Positions 1 to 8,633 are shown, numbered from the stretch's first letter. The stretch is DNA of 64,000 nt from Haladaptatus halobius (GCF_020618475.1 NZ_CP085338.1:279416-343415); one strand, 5' to 3'. Numbers and translations: made by a program. The notes: generated by a model from the sequence alone, not told the origin.

Positions 1-1
1 G

Positions 2-60
2 CTGAATTGCAAACGTTACGCCCTATTCCTCAGCGAGCGCGGGTTGCGTAAGGAGAGAGG
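2..60 (+). mobile_element. Degraded left end of an IS1341-type (TnpB) element
   Basis: The stretch beginning CTGAATTGC and running through a CTATTCCTCAGCGAGCGC segment matches by eye the left end of the intact TnpB element at 21865 (CTGAATTGCAGGCGCTAAGG then CCTTCCTCAGGGAGCGC). No transposase follows. A matching right end lies at 723-773, so the first 773 bases may be one old element whose interior was lost and then invaded by a second one. Confidence 0.5.
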
Positions 61-342
61 AGAGAAAGGGCTTCCAGAGATGTCTGATTTCTGGTGTCCG
101 AACGAGATGTTTTTGCGTCTCTTGAACGTTATCTTTCATAATGTTTACTGTACGGTGGGGTCTTACTTCTTCAGCGGTCGAATGATGCGATGGTCATCAC
201 ATCTTGCCATCGTTCAAACGTGACACAAAGCATGCGTCGAATGTTCGGTCCAAATATCGAACTGGGAGGAGCGAGACACGCCGACCCACTTTTTACGCGA
301 CCTCGCTTGCAGAGTCTAAGACCATTTCCTGCAAGTGCCGGC

Positions 343-705
343 TTGACATCCTCCCCGCCCTGAAGGGCGAGGATTCCCACAACGTCGGTCGCTGGTTCGG
401 TGGGAGTTTACGGTTTACACACCGACGAGGTGCTGGCCATGCCAAGTGGCCGTTACTCCTATCCCGTGAGGGATTCGGAGGTACTTGGTTGTTTAGCGTC
501 GGTACCCAACCGATCCCGAAGGGGTACTTCGAGCCTCGGCCGGGAAGTCCGAATTTGTCCGATTGTCCCGGTATGGGCGCGGATGTACCGCGTCGGATTC
601 CCAGAAAAACGCACGGAGAGCACCGAAGACTGTACCGTACAGTGAAAGTGAACAAAGACGGCGATTCATCCCCGCCCTCAAGGGCGAGGCTTTCTCGCCT
701 GCAAT
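343..705 (-). mobile_element. MITE-like TnpB-element derivative A (no tnpB)
   Basis: Read on the minus strand, this about 360-bp unit starts with a hairpin left end (GCCTCGCCCTTGAGGGCGGG) and ends with a hairpin followed by GGAGGATGTCAA, the same right-end form as the full TnpB element at 56882-58494. There is no transposase frame inside. The interior is closely related to the unit at 13406-13781: both share an ACTGTACGGTACAG segment near the left end and a GATAGGAGTAACGGC segment about 120 bases from the right end. In TnpB elements that 3' region encodes the omega RNA, so a retained guide-RNA scaffold is possible. Several 60-190-codon open frames cross it but look like chance frames. Confidence 0.65.
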
Positions 706-722
706 CACGTAAAACCAAGAAG

Positions 723-773
723 CGCCGTCCGTACCAAGCGAGGAGCCGAGCACGGGAGGGCGGAGTAGTTCAC
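723..773 (+). mobile_element. Right-end remnant of an IS1341-type element
   Basis: The segment ends GGAGGGCGGAGTAGTTCAC, nearly the same as the right end AGGGCGGGGTAGTTCAC of the element at 21865-23377. It lies directly beside MITE-like unit A and probably belongs to the left-end remnant at 2-60, making unit A a nested insertion. Confidence 0.55.
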
Positions 774-846
774 TAGTCTGTCAATGGAATCCGATAACTA
801 GACTGGAACCGGGCATAACCGGGGGTTCGATTCCGACACTCAAGTA

Positions 847-1005
847 CTAGGAAGCAACGGATATCCGTGGGAAGATTAGCTTCCCTATCTGGTCGACAAG
901 CCAGTCGAAAAACCGGTCCCGTTGGTCTGTATCGATGGAGAGATCCTCCCCGGCGTGCTGCAACGAACTGATGAGGCGCGCTTCATGATAGTTGAAATCA
1001 GGCAT
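847..1005 (-). CDS. Small hypothetical protein (52 aa)
   Basis: An ATG at 1005 opens a 52-codon acidic, hydrophilic frame (start MPDFNYHEARL, middle GEDLSIDTDQRDRFFDWLV) with haloarchaeal codon use, ending at TAG 847-849. An AT-rich TATA-like stretch (TTAAAATAC) lies just upstream. The last dozen residues are less acidic than the rest, so the frame may be a truncated gene whose end is adventitious. I recognise no family. It is probably real coding DNA, but function is unknown. Confidence 0.4.
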   Translation of the reverse strand: MPDFNYHEARLISSLQHAGEDLSIDTDQRDRFFDWLVDQIGKLIFPRISVAS

Positions 1006-1013
1006 ATTATTAG

Positions 1014-1232
1014 TATTTTAAGAATGAAATAATCTTCGATGTCGAAGAAAACGTAGACGCCACGAACGTGATCGATGCGTTCACGAACCGGCTCGTAGGG
1101 ATGAACTCAGTCGATTTCTGGGAGCGACAACGAGCTGCGAAAGGAGCGACCAGTCCAAGGACTTTGTGGAAGTCGGAAGAGGTCAGCAAATACTACCTTT
1201 TTGTCGATAACCGTAGAAGTACAATTATGTAG
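1014..1232 (+). pseudogene. Coding remnant without a start codon
   Basis: An open stretch of about 72 codons with protein-like composition (contains FDVEENVDATNVIDAFTN and KSEEVSKYYLFVDN) ends at TAG 1230-1232. The only in-frame ATG lies near the middle (MNSVDFWERQR). It is divergent from the small frame at 847-1005. It looks like the 3' part of a lost gene, but I do not recognise the family. Confidence 0.35.
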
Positions 1233-1332
1233 AGCTGTGTCCTATTCCACAGCTCTTGACAATAGATAGAGAACGACAACATATCATTTTTGATTAATAC
1301 TATTTTTAATTTCAGGGGTACCTAAGTAACGT

Positions 1333-1842
1333 ATGGAGAAACTTGGTATCGACAACGTCGAGAACGCGCTCCAACCCGCAGCCGTGATGCGTCCATTAAC
1401 GAAGCCGCTGGGAACGACCGACGTCGCGATTAATTATTATGAACTCGAACCCGGTGACAGCTTCGCCTTCGCCTACCACTGCCACGAGGTTCAAGAAGAG
1501 ATATTCTACATACAGTCGGGCACCGCCACCTTCGAAACAGACGACGGCGAGGTCTATGTCGAAACTGGTGAAATCATTCGGTTCCCTCCAGGCGAATTCC
1601 AACGCGGGTGGAATCACGGAAATGAACGGGTGACGGCACTCGCATTCGGTGCGCCACTTGAATACGGTGAAACGGTGAAACTCCGTGACTGCCCGGCCTG
1701 TGGCACGGCCACGAACCACGACATTGAGCGACGGACCGCGCCTGAGGCATCTGATGAGCAAGTGGCGTTCTCGGTCTGCAAGACCTGTGGATCAGAAACT
1801 GGCGAATGGACAAAAGGATCGATACCAGGGGAAGTTCCGTAG
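1333..1842 (+). CDS. Cupin-domain protein with C-terminal zinc-binding cysteines
   Basis: 169 aa. Residues about 30-110 form a conserved cupin barrel: the first motif has the His pair of YHCHEVQEEIFYIQSG, then a glycine turn and the second motif FPPGEFQRGWNH. After the barrel come two CxxC pairs (CPAC near 117 and CKTC near 149), suggesting a small zinc ribbon. Cupins of this form bind a metal and serve as small isomerases, dioxygenases or ligand sensors; the substrate is not evident. The ATG at 1333 follows an AT-rich TATA-like stretch. It is followed by a DapA-type fragment and RidA on the same strand, so it may belong to a decayed catabolic cluster. Confidence 0.75.
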   Translation: MEKLGIDNVENALQPAAVMRPLTKPLGTTDVAINYYELEPGDSFAFAYHCHEVQEEIFYIQSGTATFETDDGEVYVETGEIIRFPPGEFQRGWNHGNERVTALAFGAPLEYGETVKLRDCPACGTATNHDIERRTAPEASDEQVAFSVCKTCGSETGEWTKGSIPGEVP

Positions 1843-1938
1843 TCAATCCTGACCTTCGTCCGTCGATGGAGATAACTGCCAGTCTCCATGTCGTTCTCAC
1901 AGTGAGCACCCCGGTAATCGGCAGACTGATACTGTGTA

Positions 1939-2249
1939 TGTTGTTCACCACGGGTATCGGCTCCTTCGTACCGAAAATTGCAGTCGCACTTATGGAAGCA
2001 CTCCGCGAGCAGGACTGGGAGCGAGCCCTGCGCATCCGTGATCTCGTCCGACCCTACGAAGATCTACGAGAGGAATCTGGACCGGATAATGATATCCTTG
2101 CCGCAAACAACGTGCCCGCCATTAAGTACGGCATCGAACTCGCCGGCCGCTACGGAGGACCAGTCCGCGAGCCGATCGTAGAGCTTTCTGAGGAGAACAA
2201 GTGCCGGGCAGAAGAATACTACGACCGAATGACCGGTGCTGACATCTGA
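1939..2249 (+). pseudogene. C-terminal fragment of a dihydrodipicolinate-synthase (DapA/NanA) family protein
   Basis: The frame ending at 2249 contains GIGSFVPKIAVALMEAL followed by REQDWERALRIRDLVRPYED and a family-like helical C-terminus. This matches roughly the last third of DapA-family aldolases/dehydratases (TIM barrels of about 300 aa, with a Schiff-base lysine in the missing part). The active-site half is absent, and the upstream sequence in the same frame (from 1806) is not DapA-like. The fragment cannot be an active enzyme. It shows that a sugar-acid or amino-acid catabolic gene was once beside RidA. Confidence 0.65.
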
Positions 2250-2385
2250 AACAGCCGCCATCAGAGCACTCGGCTCCCGTCAGCTACTAGTGTAAATGTC
2301 TGGGCTTCAGCTGCGATATGTTCTAGGCTCAAGGATTTTGCCGGTGTCTAGCTATTTATTGTAGCCTCCCTCAACAAGGGAATGT

Positions 2386-2766
2386 ATGCAAGAGATAAGT
2401 ACTGAGAACGCGCCTTCTAGCATCGGCCCGTACTCACAGGGGATCGTCACTAATGACCTCATTTTCGTCTCGGGACAGGGTGCAGCCGATCCTGAGACCC
2501 GTGAGGTAGTGAGCAACGACATTAGTGAGCAAACCGAACAGGTGTTCCGGAACATCTCGGCCATCCTCACAGAGGCCGACAGCTCGCTCGACGATGTCGT
2601 AAAGGCAACAGTCTTCGTCACCGACATGGACAATTACGAGGCAGTTAACAAGGTTTATGCCAAACACATGAGCAACCCCTTCCCCGCAAGGAGCGCAGTT
2701 CAAGTGTCCGACCTCCCCATCGACATTGGCGTCGAGATAGAAGTTATCGCCGAGCGTTCGAGGTAG
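2386..2766 (+). CDS. ridA: RidA family reactive-intermediate deaminase
   Basis: 126 aa, the usual length. Family features: N-terminal NAPSSIGPYSQGI, the FVSGQG strand, DVVKATVFVTDM, and PARSAVQVSDLP containing the arginine that binds the imine/enamine carboxylate, ending in EIEVIAE. RidA proteins hydrolyse 2-aminoacrylate and related imines made by PLP enzymes and act as trimers in the cytoplasm. The ATG at 2386 follows a TTATTTATT promoter-like stretch, so it is probably transcribed alone. Its position beside a DapA-family fragment and a creatininase suggests imine clearance during amino-acid or amine catabolism, which is inference. Confidence 0.9.
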   Translation: MQEISTENAPSSIGPYSQGIVTNDLIFVSGQGAADPETREVVSNDISEQTEQVFRNISAILTEADSSLDDVVKATVFVTDMDNYEAVNKVYAKHMSNPFPARSAVQVSDLPIDIGVEIEVIAERSR

Positions 2767-2849
2767 CAGGGCGGAAAAACGGCGGATCATATTCAGCCGA
2801 GACGGAAAAAACATCGCGTCGTCGCTACCCTCCTTTAATTCATCCTATC

Positions 2850-3653
2850 TCACCGGTTTTCTTCGTGAATCGCCCGAAGCAAGTTCGCCAATTCAGTCTC
2901 TAAGCGGTCACAGAACTTTCTACCTTTTTCCGCGCTCGCGAGGTTCGGGTCGCCGATGGCTCCGGAATCGCTATAGGTAGAGAATGGTCGATACACTGAT
3001 AGTGGACCGCCCTTGAACATATCCTTACTACGAAGCTCATATACATCATCTAGATACGTTCCTTCAGCATCGTCTATGTGAACCAAATCAGGGTACAGAT
3101 GAAGCATCAGTGATGTCTCGAACTCCCCCCCATGGGCCATTCCACCGATTTCGCTCTCCCGAATCTCATCCACAAATGGTTCAGCCAGTTGGAAATAGGT
3201 CAGTCCCTGCAATTCTGCCTGGGGGTGTGATTGGCCAATCTTGGTGATAGCGGTACCGAGAAGGGACATGTTCCCGCCGTGGCCGTTGAGAAAGAGTAGC
3301 GCATCGAACCCGTTGTCCAGCACTGATTCGGCGATGTCCTCTAACAACATCAACATCGTTTCTACTGAAAGAGTCAACGTTCCACCGAACGCCATATGAT
3401 GGGGCGAAAGCCCAGTCCAAACTGGTGGCGTGACGAGTATCGGAAGCTCGTTGGCGACCGCCTCCGTTCCGAGGCGTGCGATGGCATCGACGAGTAACGT
3501 ATCGGTAGCGACAGGCAGGTGATGACCATGTTGCTCGATACTGCCGACAGGGATAATCGCGATCGAGCCCTCCTTTGCACCGACTCGACCGATGTCCGTG
3601 TACGTCTGAGTTGCCCATGACTGTCCGTTTAGTGGTTCACTTTCGAAGGCCAT
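2850..3653 (-). CDS. Creatininase family amidohydrolase
   Basis: 267 aa from the ATG at 3653; earlier in-frame sequence is not family-like. Metal-binding signatures of the creatininase fold are present: GSIEQHGHHLPVATDTLL near the N-terminus, GLSPHHMAFGGTLTLS, LNGHGGN and HGGEFETS. The family is a cytoplasmic Zn/Mn-dependent amidohydrolase group including creatinine amidohydrolase and MftE-type peptidases; many haloarchaeal members have no tested substrate. It is convergent with ridA, and the two downstream minus-strand genes (unassigned protein, enolase superfamily) may be part of the same pathway. Confidence 0.85.
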   Translation of the reverse strand: MAFESEPLNGQSWATQTYTDIGRVGAKEGSIAIIPVGSIEQHGHHLPVATDTLLVDAIARLGTEAVANELPILVTPPVWTGLSPHHMAFGGTLTLSVETMLMLLEDIAESVLDNGFDALLFLNGHGGNMSLLGTAITKIGQSHPQAELQGLTYFQLAEPFVDEIRESEIGGMAHGGEFETSLMLHLYPDLVHIDDAEGTYLDDVYELRSKDMFKGGPLSVYRPFSTYSDSGAIGDPNLASAEKGRKFCDRLETELANLLRAIHEENR

Positions 3654-3773
3654 GATCCATAATCTCAGAAAAGGAATAAAAGCGTTCGGGAGCCCATGCA
3701 GGGGCCGTTGACATGTAATACATTCAAGAAGGTTGTCACAACACCCGCACTCACGCCCGATCACATCCTCAAG

Positions 3774-3872
3774 ATGGAGGACGACACAGACAAGCAACAT
3801 CGGGAATACGCGTACACAATCGGATACATCCAGGAAATTCTGAACGCAGCCAACCGGGAAATGGGTGAGTAG
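3774..3872 (+). pseudogene. Short C-terminal coding remnant (about 32 codons)
   Basis: A frame with PDHILKMEDD, then HREYAYTIGYIQEILNAA, ends at TAG 3870-3872. The composition is clearly protein-like and acidic/helical, but only the end of a gene is left, between the creatininase and the gene at 3897. Family not recognised. Confidence 0.3.
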
Positions 3873-3896
3873 ATGTACAATGGATTCGCGGCCGTG

Positions 3897-5069
3897 TCAC
3901 TCCGTGGCGAGGGCCCGCTCTATCCAATCCATCTGTGTCATCGTCGCAAGAGAATGATTATACACTTGCACACGTCCGTCGGTCTGCTCGCGGATTGCAT
4001 CCACTTGGCCGTGAAGGTCACGCTCGCATTCGACCAGCGACGGGTTGAGGGTGACTCCACCGTCAACCGGTATATCAATGATTCGCTGGAGTCGCCGAAC
4101 TCGTTCGGCCGCGACGGAGGGGTTTGCCACATAGCAGAGTGCAGTTATTCGGTTCAGATAGGATTCCAGCTCATTGAGTCGAATCCCAGCGGGCCACCCA
4201 TCGCCGGGTTCTGAACCGAATCCGTCCATCACGTAGTAGTTCACGTCGGAGCTCCCGGCGCCGTCTGCGATGGCAGCCATCAGATCGGTGACAACTGTGG
4301 CACGGAAATCGAACAAGTCGGCCATAGTTGGGTGTTCCTGGATTAGGGCGTCGAGCGACGGCGGGTTCGAGTGAGGGTGGTCGAAGGAATCGCCAATCAG
4401 ATCTTTCACCAGAGTCTGTGCACGATTGATGTCGACGTGGTAGTCACGAGCGCGATCTCGGCAGGCGTCACAGAAACACTGGGAGAATAACCATTCTTCT
4501 GTCGAACTCGTGAGAATCTGGCGTTTATCATGGCCGAAGGCCATATCATGGCCGTGGAAGACAGACTGGAACCCAACTGACTCCAGTTGTACCTCAACGA
4601 CACCCCGGGCTGTCGCTGCCTCCGTCACGGCCCGGAAGTACTGCTGCACCTCGGGATTACTTGGGCAGAAGGCGTGATTATGGGGAGTTCCGAAGACGTC
4701 CTCCTGCCGATAGTCGGGATTCTGCTCCCCGAGACGGGAGTTGTGTAGGCAGACTGTCCACGCGGCCACGTCCACACCGTGGTCGTTGGCCGCGGCGACA
4801 ATATCGGCCAGTGGGTCCTCCAAGTCGCCAATCTCGTTTGGGATAGGATCGATTGGGATCCCTGAGAAACGCTCAGATTCGGGATCGAAGTAGCAGCCGC
4901 CGGAGAATGTCTCAAAGATGGTATCTGGGTGGCGCGGCTGCAAGGAACGGACGGAATGATAGTGTGTCGCACAGGCTGCAGTGTCGATTTCGCGGGCCGC
5001 GAGATCGTAGAAGGCGTCGTTCAGCCCGTCACGGTTCAGCGTCCATGGGTATGTCCAGAGACCCGACAT
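3897..5069 (-). CDS. Unassigned protein, probably TIM-barrel/glycoside-hydrolase-like (390 aa)
   Basis: The ATG at 5069 lies about 60 bases after a TATA-like element on the minus strand (ATATAAAC). Visible features: the N-terminus LWTYPWTLNRDGL, AAWTVCLHNSRLG, VEVQLESVGFQS, a CFCDACRDRARDYHV segment near the middle and a C-terminal VDGGVTLNPSL. Alternating hydrophobic strands and helices and the Cys-x-Cys-x-x-Cys motif recall uncharacterised TIM-barrel hydrolases, but I cannot name the family. No signal peptide. Same strand as the enolase-superfamily gene and sulfatase upstream, with which it may act on a sulfated or sugar-derived substrate (inference). Confidence 0.55.
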   Translation of the reverse strand: MSGLWTYPWTLNRDGLNDAFYDLAAREIDTAACATHYHSVRSLQPRHPDTIFETFSGGCYFDPESERFSGIPIDPIPNEIGDLEDPLADIVAAANDHGVDVAAWTVCLHNSRLGEQNPDYRQEDVFGTPHNHAFCPSNPEVQQYFRAVTEAATARGVVEVQLESVGFQSVFHGHDMAFGHDKRQILTSSTEEWLFSQCFCDACRDRARDYHVDINRAQTLVKDLIGDSFDHPHSNPPSLDALIQEHPTMADLFDFRATVVTDLMAAIADGAGSSDVNYYVMDGFGSEPGDGWPAGIRLNELESYLNRITALCYVANPSVAAERVRRLQRIIDIPVDGGVTLNPSLVECERDLHGQVDAIREQTDGRVQVYNHSLATMTQMDWIERALATE

Positions 5070-5130
5070 ACCGCTAAACTCGAGGGAGACCCGAATAATG
5101 TTTTCTCTTGAAGAGATTAGAATAGTTTAT

Positions 5131-5143
5131 ATTTTTGTCATTT
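5131..5143 (-). promoter_or_regulatory. Shared 13-mer motif in two promoter regions (copy 1)
   Basis: The minus-strand sequence AAATGACAAAAAT overlaps the TATA-like element (5125-5132) of the gene starting at 5069. The identical 13-mer occurs at 6495-6507 upstream of the enolase-superfamily gene, in the opposite orientation relative to its gene. Two exact copies in the two upstream regions suggest a common operator. Confidence 0.35.
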
Positions 5144-5328
5144 TCGCACTCATGGAATGATTTGCCAGTGGTTGATCCTGTCCTCCTGGAATACTACTAC
5201 GATTGAACGGCTCGACGTCACTCTTGAGGTCACACCCCGAAGTACTCAGCCTGTCGAGTTCCAGTTGATGTTGGGTCGAGAAGTCATCATAGTTAGATAT
5301 TTATTGTATTTTATTGTCATACTACTGT

Positions 5329-6438
5329 TCAGCGCCATTCAAGACCGCGAGGATTCGACGGAGGTGAGAGCGGGCTTGTTGGGAGGCCAGGCGTTGGTTC
5401 TGGATGATTGTATGTTCGTGGTGCGATATCATTCGGTGTGGAGGGGTAGAACAGCGATGCAAGCGCATGGATATGTTGACGCCCAACGCCGAGCTCAGTC
5501 TGTCCTCCCCCATACATTTTGATCTCGTGATCGAGACAATATTCAATCGTATCAAAAAGACGTTTGAGCGTCCCAAAGCGCGAAGGCTTGATATTAAGCC
5601 AGTCGGGTTCAAACGGTAGCTCTTTAATGCTATGGATGTCCGTTATCGGCGCATCCCAGGTGATTCGATGGGATTGACCATCGAATAATGACTGTGTCTC
5701 ATTGGTCAACACTGGATCTTCAATGAGTGCATTTGGAAACTGGTTGATGAGCTGACGATAGAGTGATGGATCTGCCGGTTGGTCGACCATTGTGCCTTGA
5801 TACTGGCCTTTAAGGTCCAGAATTTGGATTGCATTGGTCGCTGCAAGATCTTCAATTAAATCATCTGACCAATCAGAAGTTGCGTCGAGTTTGAATTCTA
5901 AATCAGGATTCAGTTCGAGCCAGGTCGCAATCCGGTCGAACGTTGGTGGATCACCTAACCGGTTGCTCACGACAAATCGAACCGGGTTATAATCACGGTT
6001 GATGATAGTCGCGAGATTCAGTTCAGCCTGTTTGAGCGCAAGATCGAGGGCGGCGCTCTCGAATGCCCACCGACGATAGAATCGAGAGGCTTCTCGCTCG
6101 GGTGGTCGGTCAGGAAAGAGATCTAATTCATTGAGCGTAGCCGAAAACGATTCTATTGTATATTCCCCTGTCAGAGGAAGCAGGGTCGTTGACTCGATAA
6201 GTGCATGATGATCCACTTTATCATATATCACGTCTTCTCCCCATCCTCTTGACCCGTTTCCGGAAAGGGAAATTTGGGTACATGGACGAGTGAAACCAGG
6301 AGAGGATGGCTTTTCGTCCTGAACATCAAGTATGATACTTGTACGGGCAAAATCGCCGGAGCTATTTTGTTCCTTATAATGGAGATCGTAGCTCTCGATG
6401 GTGAACTCTAAATCCTTGATCTGGTCATATAACTCCAT
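5329..6438 (-). CDS. Enolase-superfamily (mandelate racemase/muconate-lactonizing type) protein
   Basis: 369 aa. The capping domain is followed by a barrel with the expected catalytic series: KLDATSDW (K-x-D on strand 2), an ILDLKGQY strand, ALIEDPVL (metal Glu), ITWDAPITD (metal Asp), LNIKPSRFG (catalytic Lys) and YGGGQTELGVGR near the end. The superfamily abstracts a proton alpha to a carboxylate using Mg2+; members dehydrate sugar acids, racemise or cycloisomerise. Substrate unknown; neighbours (sulfatase, TIM-barrel-like protein, DapA-type fragment) hint at sugar-acid use. The ATG at 6438 is preceded by a TATA-like stretch and the 13-mer at 6495. Confidence 0.75.
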   Translation of the reverse strand: MELYDQIKDLEFTIESYDLHYKEQNSSGDFARTSIILDVQDEKPSSPGFTRPCTQISLSGNGSRGWGEDVIYDKVDHHALIESTTLLPLTGEYTIESFSATLNELDLFPDRPPEREASRFYRRWAFESAALDLALKQAELNLATIINRDYNPVRFVVSNRLGDPPTFDRIATWLELNPDLEFKLDATSDWSDDLIEDLAATNAIQILDLKGQYQGTMVDQPADPSLYRQLINQFPNALIEDPVLTNETQSLFDGQSHRITWDAPITDIHSIKELPFEPDWLNIKPSRFGTLKRLFDTIEYCLDHEIKMYGGGQTELGVGRQHIHALASLFYPSTPNDIAPRTYNHPEPTPGLPTSPLSPPSNPRGLEWR

Positions 6439-6494
6439 AGAACGGAATTCAATTCCAGAGTATGAATACCATTGGGCCGACCTATAACGGCTAT

Positions 6495-6507
6495 AAATGA
6501 CAAAAAT
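6495..6507 (+). promoter_or_regulatory. Shared 13-mer motif in two promoter regions (copy 2)
   Basis: AAATGACAAAAAT lies about 60 bases upstream of the start codon at 6438 and is identical to the copy at 5131-5143. Candidate operator for co-regulation of the enolase-superfamily gene and the gene at 3897. Confidence 0.35.
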
Positions 6508-6753
6508 GTTTGCTATATTGTATTCTTCCTAGTGTTTGTTGCCTAGAACAGTCACATCTAGCATGTTTTAGACTGCCCTAATTAAGTAAATGTTCCGTGC
6601 ATCCGCTCTATGCTCACGTTTGATGGAGCAGTTCGACGAACTTGTGGTCAAATGCATCGTTCACAGCATCGAACCGATGCACTCGTAATCAACTAGTCCC
6701 AGACCAATTCGATATTGATCTGATTGCCTGATGTATACGACATCCAACGCCTG

Positions 6754-8250
6754 TCAGGCGTCGAGATCATAGTTCACCTTAATTTCGGCAGCCTGTTCTT
6801 CCCGGCCTTCGTCGCGGAGATACTTCGCATATGGATCAAGCGAACCCTGGATATGCAGTGGTCCTCCTTCGCGGATGTTGTCCCACATGGGATCGATGAT
6901 TCCGTCGGGCGCGTCAGGATTGCCGCCGTTCACACCACGGGCGGCCTCCAGCATCCGCTCGTCGTGCCAGCGCTGTAGAATCGACAGTCCCTCGGCGATT
7001 ACCTCGGGACGTTGCGCTGACAGATCTGTCGTCTGATGGGGATCCGCCGCGATGTCGAACAACATTATATCATCGAAAATGGGCTTGCCGCCATGGTGGT
7101 AGCTTCGGATGAGCAGCCAGTCATCCCAGCGTACGGCACGCTGACAAGCCCAAGCTCCTTGGCTGACGACCAGATATTCGTGACCCACGCTCTCGCCATC
7201 AGTTACCGATGCCGCGAACGACTGACCATCCCAGCCCGCCGCTGGCTCTGCGCCGATGAGCTCACTCACGGTTGGCGCAAGATCGATCTGGTAGTGAAGG
7301 TCATCGTCGACGCCCAACTTTACCTCAGGGCCGGAGATGATGAGCGGCACTCGGCAGGTCGCCTGGTCAGCACACTGGTGGTCGCCGTAGACGTTGAACT
7401 CACCCAGTGCCTCGCCGTGATCGGCGCTGACGATGATCAGCGTCTCCTCGAATACGCCCTTATTGCGCAATAGATCGCATATCTTCCCGACATGATCATC
7501 CATGAAGCGGATGCCTGTGTCGTAGCCGTCGACCCACTGCTTGAAGTCTTCGCGGTCGGCGATCTCTTCGGGCATCCGTTCTAAGTCCCAACTTCCGCTC
7601 CAATCAGCGCCGACACTTTCAGGGTTGAACGCGCTATGCGGACCGTAGCTGCCATAGTGCTTCTCAATGGTCTCTTGGTCAGGCCACTCAGGTGGGGAGT
7701 CGTCCGCAAACGGATTACCGTATTCCAAGGGTGTGTTGTACTCCGTGTGTGGGTCCCAGAAATTCACATGAAGGAACCAGTCATCGGCAGCGGCATTCTC
7801 TCGGAGCCAGTCCTCAACGTAAGGGTATATGTCTGCGGCGTGGGCATGGCTATTTAGAGGATCGTGGAATTCGGCCATGCCCTCGAGTACCTGCCATGTG
7901 TCGTGGCGGGAGGGAAATGGACTCACCGATGCGGTGTGAATGTCGTTCTCTACGAGGACTGTCATCCACGAGCGGAACTTTTTGGGGTAATTAAACCCGC
8001 GTTCTCGGCCGTACCGTCGCGGGTCGGCATTTAGACCGCCGTGATTAACGACACCTGTATGGATGCCGAAGCGGCTGAGAAACAATGCAGTCCGAGAGGG
8101 ACCACACGGCACGTCTGAGGCGTAGTAATTCGTAAACCGACGACCGTTCTCAGTGAGCGCATCAATATTCGGGGATGTGTTACGATGGTATCCGTAACAC
8201 CCGAGATGATCTGGACGTAGCGAGTCGACGTCGATATATAGGATTCGCAT
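6754..8250 (-). CDS. Sulfatase (alkaline-phosphatase superfamily)
   Basis: 498 aa. N-terminal metal motif YIDVDSLRPDHLGCYGY is followed by the sulfatase signature C-G-P-S-R at residues 49-53; Cys49 is the residue that becomes formylglycine in active sulfatases. Later come HVNFWDPHTEY, SADHGEALGEF and GDHQC metal/substrate motifs. No signal peptide is seen, so the enzyme is probably cytoplasmic and acts on imported sulfate esters. The family also includes phosphonate and phosphate-ester hydrolases, but the CxPxR core favours sulfatase. ATG at 8250 with TATTATAATAG upstream. No formylglycine-generating enzyme lies in the window. Confidence 0.85.
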   Translation of the reverse strand: MRILYIDVDSLRPDHLGCYGYHRNTSPNIDALTENGRRFTNYYASDVPCGPSRTALFLSRFGIHTGVVNHGGLNADPRRYGRERGFNYPKKFRSWMTVLVENDIHTASVSPFPSRHDTWQVLEGMAEFHDPLNSHAHAADIYPYVEDWLRENAAADDWFLHVNFWDPHTEYNTPLEYGNPFADDSPPEWPDQETIEKHYGSYGPHSAFNPESVGADWSGSWDLERMPEEIADREDFKQWVDGYDTGIRFMDDHVGKICDLLRNKGVFEETLIIVSADHGEALGEFNVYGDHQCADQATCRVPLIISGPEVKLGVDDDLHYQIDLAPTVSELIGAEPAAGWDGQSFAASVTDGESVGHEYLVVSQGAWACQRAVRWDDWLLIRSYHHGGKPIFDDIMLFDIAADPHQTTDLSAQRPEVIAEGLSILQRWHDERMLEAARGVNGGNPDAPDGIIDPMWDNIREGGPLHIQGSLDPYAKYLRDEGREEQAAEIKVNYDLDA

Positions 8251-8384
8251 GGCTAAGGGATAGCCTGGGCTATTATAATAGTTGCCCAGTAGACTTTAGC
8301 TTCCACGCGACCGAAAGGGAGCGCGAGGGGAATTAAATTCGCCTGCGGCAGTCGGTTCCATTTTGGGACGACTTCCAAGATGGT

Positions 8385-8418
8385 GAAGCCTCGGGTCGCC
8401 CGACCCGTGGTACTTTAC
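8385..8418 (+). mobile_element. Solo right-end-like hairpin
   Basis: GAAGCCTCGGGTCGCCCGAC followed by CCGTGGTACTTTAC has the layout of the TnpB-element right ends in this window (GAAGCC, GC-rich hairpin, then a short ..TTAC tail). No transposase is attached. It abuts the SWIM-type fragment below. Confidence 0.35.
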
Positions 8419-8633
8419 TTTGAACTAGTCATTTCCACAGCATTTTCATCGTTGTCCGAAGAGAATGTGGTGAGAGTACCGTCGTCGGTCACAGTTTCGA
8501 CAGCGGTCATATGCTTACAAAATCCGTTCCGATGGACGTGATGCGGACACGTGTAGGGCATTAAACAGTCAGATATTAGCCATGTTGTCACAAGCGCCTC
8601 GCGGATTTGAACGTAGCGGTGACCATTCCACAA
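8415..8633 (-). pseudogene. C-terminal fragment of a SWIM zinc-finger protein
   Basis: The frame contains TCPHHVHRNGFCKHMTAVE, the C-x-H plus CxH core of haloarchaeal SWIM zinc fingers, followed by an acidic tail (TDDGTLTTFSSDNDEN). The usual N-terminal half is missing or frame-broken; sequence upstream of about 8600 is not SWIM-like. SWIM domains mediate DNA or protein contacts. Likely a decayed gene next to a mobile-element end. Confidence 0.5.

Noticed and set aside
204..776. A 190-codon plus-strand open frame and several others across the first 780 bases
   Set aside because: They cross hairpin ends of mobile elements, have basic, non-haloarchaeal composition and match nothing; they are chance frames in GC-rich non-coding DNA.
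805..835. GGGGGTTCGATTCCGAC resembling a tRNA T-arm
   Set aside because: No matching acceptor, D or anticodon arms can be folded upstream, and the downstream bases do not give a CCA-type acceptor strand. At most a tRNA-derived att remnant.
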